Shown piece after piece: positions 45,660 through 49,555 of a DNA stretch of 49,555 nt. Numbering within the stretch: position 1 is the first letter of the stretch; each line of letters begins with the position of its first letter. The stretch lies in contig JAAAUF010000210.1 in the NCBI GenBank assembly GCA_015499985.1, positions 1-49,555 on the forward strand. Direction: 5' to 3'. The DNA comes from Haplosporangium gracile. Lineage: Eukaryota > Mortierellomycota > Mortierellomycetes > Mortierellales > Mortierellaceae. The notes under the pieces were generated by a model. The model ran no database searches and had not been told where the DNA came from. It saw nothing but the letters and a program-made list of their open reading frames with translations. The position numbers and the translations under genes are program-made.

Positions 45660-47627
45660 CTAATAGCGTGTTGACTTGTAATAGAGGGGTTCGACAATCC
45701 GGGTTGTGTGCTTGACATCTGGTCTCAACCACTTCATAAGCAACCTGTGGTCGCATTACTGATGGTCAGGTATCACCTCCTGCAACGTGTCCTCCACCTC
45801 TTGGAACCCGCGCATGATTATCAACCTTGGCCATGCCTTTACCATCTAGCGCAGTTCTTCTTCGTCAATCCGACAGTCAACGCCTTCAAACCCAAACTCC
45901 CCCAGATGTCGTAGAGTGGAGAGCTGTCCAGTCCTGAGGCTATCGAGAGTTCGAGAGTGTCTGGCGGAACGGGTCCCCAATCGATGTAGGTTTATGCGCC
46001 GCGACAGATGATGGGGATAGGCTTGGTTTCCACCTGGCCTTGGAGGTTCAGGTCCCGGTATTCCATTCCAAGCTCTAGTACACTGAGGTGAGTCATTTTT
46101 GCGAACTGGGCGTATATCTACTGGTGTTGTGGTCGGATCTGGTTGGGATATTTGTCGACAGCAAGGGTTTCGGGCTCGGAGACTGGCCACCCTAGCCGGA
46201 GGCCCTGGCGGTAGTCTTTTTCTTCTTCCTTGGACAGACGATCGACGCCGACGATTTGGCAGCGTAATACTTTGAGTTCTTGACAGATCCATGAGTTTTG
46301 TGACGAGGTATTGGGCATCAATCTGATGGTTGGATCCGTCATATTCCTGGAGGACTTGACAGTTCGATAGCAGAATCCCGAGACTGTTGATAATTACGCT
46401 TGTGGGGTGGTTTGGGTGAAATGATTTTGAAGTGTCAAGCTGGCGAACAGTCTGGAGGCGTAGGCAATATATACTGATAGTTGTTGCTATCTCGTGGTCC
46501 AAGAAAGGGAGGCCGATCTCGAGTAACTCTGGGACGTGGGGTAGAATGTCCATGATCATAGGGTGGTCCGAGATGTTGTCTGACCGGCGTCGGGTGATGT
46601 ACAGTCGTTTGAGTCGACTCTTGAGCGGTTGTGGTGAGAAGAGGAGACGATGAGAAAGTACTCGTTCTGCAGAGATCCTATCCAGAGTTGTTCCAGGTTT
46701 GGAATGTACTCTAGAATGGATATGATCTCGCATTATGTGAACCCCTCAGCAACTCGCAGAATTGTCAACTGTGACTACAAAGGTGTCAGTTCTGACAGAA
46801 AGAAGGATACGCCACCAGGGGAGACACTGTGACAAGTGTACTCCTGCAGCTGAGGGACACGTTGAACCAAAGAAGAAAGCGGAAGATCGGACCATTTCCT
46901 TGTTAGCCTCCTGAGGCGAGAAGATGCCGCCAAAAGCGAGATCGCCTCTTCTCTTGTTGACATTTAACTGCCTGGAACAATATGCAAAATATGCAAATTT
47001 AAGTTTTCAAGTGTTGCCACGTTCTGTCAGAAAAGACGCCCTACTATCACTGATTCCATACCCAATTCCGTTATTTGCGATTCCTGGTTGTGAAAATGTG
47101 AGTTGACTTCGGGGTGCCGAACCAGGAGGTGTGGACGGGTACCATAGGATCGGATGGTTCTTTTCCAAGATTGGAATAAAATGGTAGTCCAGCCTCCACC
47201 TCGAGCCCAGCGACACCAGCCCAGTAAAAGCTCCTGAAGTCGAGGCAAAGCTGTTGAGGAAATATCGGTTCGCCGAAAAGTGTCGGATCAAATGACCGTG
47301 TCTAGTAAGCACTTCCAGGACGGGATCGGCGCGTTTGTGGGATCCTTGCTCTCGAATAGACTCCGTCATATATTGCTATCGGGGGACGGCAAGGAATCTT
47401 TGCCAACAGGGCAGGGTGCCATCCATGGTTCTGTAGCGATGCGGAAGGAAGAGGGTGTGCCAGGTTCGACAGGCTAGCGTGTAACGGTAGAGGTCGGCTT
47501 GTTACGTTAGAGGGAATTGGAGGGTGATATGGTTGAGGACTTCTGGGGAGAGGAGCGCCTTTGGGGACCGCTTTTGTTGTTGCTATTCCTGTTGTTGCTG
47601 AGAGCGGGCTATAAGAGGATTTGACAT
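45660..47627 (-). pseudogene. F-box/LRR pseudogene
   Basis: A decayed member of the local F-box/LRR family. From ATG 47627 the frame meets TAG and TAA in the Gln-rich tail and F-box (LLSPEVLNHITLQFPLT, stop, QADLYRYTLACRTWHTLF), then TAG after FLAVPR. The LRR part is split over several frames: PHVPELLEIGLPFLDHEI and LGILLSNCQVLQEYDGS in one, ICQELKVLRCQIVGVDRL in another, then HLGEFGFEGVDCRIDEEELR, TAG at 45846-45848 where Trp is expected, and MVKAWPRLIIMRGFQEVED. A final fragment LLMKWLRPDVKHTTRI ends at TAG 45660. At least five inactivating changes make function as a protein very unlikely. Confidence 0.88.
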
Positions 47628-48286
47628 TTTTTTCTGAGGATGAGTGATCGAAGTTGAAAGGGATCGAGGGGAAGGATGTATGAGAAGTGATGGTGTGAAA
47701 GAAGAGAAGAGGGGAAAGAAAAAGAACAAAATAAAGTGAATGAAGATCTGTTATTGTAGTTTATCTTTCTTTGCCTTTCGACATAACAAAAATTAGAGTG
47801 ACCTTGCGTAAAAATCAAAATCAAAATCAAAATCAAAAAACAAAAAATATAAAATAATGTGTCCTTGTTTTTTTTTCTTGAGTCTGCCTGCAAGGACACA
47901 GGAGCAAAAAGCTTCTTGAAAATTCGTTCGCCCCCCAGCTACGGTTTCACCTTTGATCAGTGACCGCAGCAGAAAACGCGTCAAGAACTGGTCTTTTTTT
48001 ATCCTTCGCGTTTGTCAAGTTTCCACTATGCTATGTTTCCAGTAGTTGAAAATTTTCTATACTGAACCAAGCTGATTTTTGAGTATGCCCCTCTCCATGC
48101 ACGTTTATGTTGAGCAGGTCTAGTGACACAAGCGGGGCATGCACATAAGAAATAAAATAAACCTTGACTTTTGATTTTTGTACTTCCTTTTCCCTCCTTT
48201 TTTTTCGTTATCCTCCCTTCTCGTTTTGTGGGCTCGCTTGTTTTTGTTTGACAGCGTTGTTTTTATCTGTTGAGCGTGTTTAGACA
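47628..48286. other. Intergenic, no supported gene
   Basis: About 660 bp. It carries the CT-rich (minus strand) promoter remains of the F-box pseudogene and a short A-rich tandem repeat. Nothing else recognised. Confidence 0.5.
47811..47840. repeat. (AAAATC)n short tandem repeat
   Basis: About four AAAATC units followed by an A run. Confidence 0.9.
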
Positions 48287-48998
48287 ATGCAACAAAAGCG
48301 CCTGAAATCCAGTAGAGGGAGATAGAGCAGGAAAGGGCTTAGTAAATCGAAATCGGAATCGGAATCGACGCGCTTATCATTGCTTCGGCCACTGACGGAT
48401 TATTTTACCGATCCTCAAGATCGACATGTACAAAACGAAGAATTCGAGCTGGAGCCTCAATTGATATGAGTCACCGCAGCAATGATCTGCCAGGTACATT
48501 TTTTTCTCTTATCCTTATTCAATGTATCTGACATTAACGAAACAGGGGGCCAATTGCGCTTGTTTTTATTCTTGATACAATTAATTAGAAACCCTGCAAA
48601 TAAAAAAAAAGGTCTTTTTGGCCGGAAGGTACGGGACAAGACCACAACGGCTGGGCAGCTTCCAAATCTAGACAGATTGTCTACGAGGTCTCTCTTGCAT
48701 CATCCATACAGCCGACGGCAGCAGGAGAGACAAAATCCACAACGACTACCAGGACAATCGAAAGGATCACCACTACCGTCACTGTCACCACAATATCCTC
48801 GTCCGAATCCGTGACGATAACCACCACAACCGCGACAATAACAACAAAAATGGCACCCACAGCAACTCTTCACCGAGACCTGCCAAGAAGATCAAAGTCA
48901 CAGGTGCGGAGAACGACCGTAAGATCCTGGAGCGCATTGCCCACAAGAAGGCCGAGGCGATGAGGAGAGTAGTCCCGAGCCTCAAGGCTCTGATTTAA
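48287..48998 (+). pseudogene. Broken, unrecognised gene
   Basis: From ATG 48287 one frame reads MQQKRLKSSRGR, TAG, then KSKSESESTRLSLLRPLTDYF and FELEPQLI, TGA, and reaches a good donor (CAG then GTACAT at about 48493), with a matching acceptor ACGAAACAG near 48545. A later frame ends at TAA 48996-48998 with convincing coding character (SSPRPAKKIKVTGAEND, then ILERIAHKKAEAM and VVPSLKALI). I could not connect the parts without breaks. The SLLRPLTDYF segment resembles a PCNA-binding PIP-like motif (xTDYF), which would suit a nuclear protein, but that is speculative. The gene is probably dead or has a different exon structure. Confidence 0.35.
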
Positions 48999-49230
48999 GA
49001 CACTGTATCTTGACAGACCTCTCTCCAGACCAGGTACATAGCACCTTAGCGAATTCGCTGACTTTCTGCATTAATCGATTCTAGATAACTATTGGACCCT
49101 AACAGACTTGCTTACCCTTATTTTTTTTTATATACATAGAAATCGAAAGATGTACAATAATTTGAACTACGAAAACGCGACAATTTTAGTCTTCAAAACG
49201 GATCAGCCAATCGGAAAGAGCTGTTAGAGC

Positions 49231-49257
49231 TATCCCTTAATCCGTAAAGGGGGGATA
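49231..49257. other. Hairpin 3' of the Fanzor-like frame
   Basis: TATCCC pairs with GGGATA and TT with AA around an 8-nt loop, with a GGG bulge (or CCCTT with AAGGG plus TAT/ATA). It begins 30 nt beyond the stop of the TnpB-like frame on the minus strand, where guide RNAs of this family usually lie. Function is inferred. Confidence 0.4.
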
Positions 49258-49261
49258 ATGT

Positions 49262-49273
49262 AAACTATAGTTT
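49262..49273. repeat. 12-bp perfect palindrome AAACTATAGTTT
   Basis: Located 13 nt downstream of the stop of the minus-strand TnpB-like frame. It could be a subterminal palindrome of the element or part of a terminator. Confidence 0.6.
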
Positions 49274-49286
49274 CTATCTATAGAGG

Positions 49287-49541
49287 TTAGTTTGTTTGTT
49301 TGGGGGGTCTTGCAAGGGGCTCGGGCCGTCCTAGAGACCTGAGGTACTCTTCTCCGATCAAAGCGATGTTGTGCGCCCCAACTAGATCTCTGTGAATCCA
49401 ACGAGAGCACTCAACGCAGGCGCATGTCCTCATCGACGGCTTGGCGAGACGAGTGGCTCGGTTCTCAACAACACACGTTGGGCACATCGTGGAAGTAAGA
49501 TACTCATCGACCAGGGCAGCCTTGTATCCAAGCGCAGCGGT
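49287..49541 (-). CDS. TnpB-like RNA-guided nuclease (Fanzor), C-terminal end only
   Basis: About 84 codons on the minus strand ending at TAA 49287-49289. The order fits the C-terminus of TnpB/OrfB and eukaryotic Fanzor proteins: LGYKAALVDEYLTSTMCPTC (the TS..C..C lead into the zinc ribbon), a second CxxC (CVEC) about 21 residues later, then WIHRDLVGAHNIALIG, carrying the last RuvC Asp (HRD in place of the bacterial NRD) and the conserved Asn-Ile. The tail is RPEPLARP. In bacteria TnpB cuts DNA under omega-RNA guidance; Fanzors do so in eukaryotes. The rest of the protein would lie beyond 49555. An in-frame TAG at 49542-49544 is either the AG of an intron acceptor (GATAG before ACC) or a nonsense mutation of a dead copy. 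The window cannot decide. Confidence 0.75.
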   Translation of the reverse strand, partial: TAALGYKAALVDEYLTSTMCPTCVVENRATRLAKPSMRTCACVECSRWIHRDLVGAHNIALIGEEYLRSLGRPEPLARPPKQTN

Positions 49542-49555
49542 CTATCGGTGCAGAA

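Noticed and set aside
14663..47627. Alternative genetic code with TAG/TAA read as Gln
   Set aside because: Intact genes here end at TAA (delta-COP), TAG (FHA/BRCT gene) and TGA (monooxygenase unit 4), and the affected loci also carry frameshifts and deletions.

Overview
The window looks like nuclear DNA of an early-diverging filamentous fungus, most likely Mucoromycota and probably Mortierella-like. This placement rests on general character: short (about 80-190 nt) GT-AG introns, long strand-asymmetric CT-rich promoters, Asn/Gln/Ser homopolymer tracts in proteins, several F-box/LRR genes, a fungal SNG1-type membrane protein and a delta-COP gene. No species call is possible without a database search.

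Layout. 0.4-1.3 kb: first exon of an F-box/LRR gene on the minus strand that runs out of the left edge. 1.3-9.4 kb: largely gene-free DNA holding one tRNA-Thr(AGT) and many microsatellites. 9.4-13.6 kb: a large two-exon F-box/LRR gene. 14.2-15.2 kb: an NAD-dependent epimerase-like gene broken by one TAG, divergent from a complete ten-exon delta-COP gene (15.7-18.5 kb) whose first coding exon is only the ATG. 18.8-31.0 kb: a tandem array of six class A FAD monooxygenase units, all on the minus strand: three intact (21.7-23.7, 24.0-26.1, 26.5-28.8 kb), two pseudogenes (19.9-21.1, 29.2-31.0 kb) and one last-exon relic (18.8 kb). A small frameshifted orphan reading frame lies between the relic and the first pseudogene. 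33.1-36.4 kb: SNG1/DUF3533-type membrane protein. 36.9-45.5 kb: a compact plus-strand run of an intronless F-box/LRR gene, an unrecognised four-exon gene, and an eight-exon FHA + SQ/TQ cluster + tandem BRCT protein resembling MDC1-type DNA-damage mediators. 45.7-47.6 kb: a decayed F-box/LRR pseudogene. 48.3-49.0 kb: a broken, unrecognised gene. At the right edge (49.3-49.55 kb, minus strand) is the C-terminal zinc ribbon and last RuvC motif of a TnpB-like nuclease (eukaryotic Fanzor family), with hairpin-forming sequence directly 3' of it.

How it fits together. The unrelated housekeeping genes (delta-COP, tRNA, DNA-damage mediator) are interleaved with fast-evolving families: F-box/LRR adaptors for SCF ubiquitin ligases and FAD monooxygenases. 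The monooxygenase array is a clear birth-and-death cluster: exon lengths of 184/160/388/283/209/225 nt and intron phases are shared between copies, so losses, a split exon with an 11-nt microexon, and a stop-loss C-terminal extension can be placed exactly. The strongest lead to a mobile, RNA-guided system is the Fanzor fragment at the right end, but most of that gene lies outside the window.
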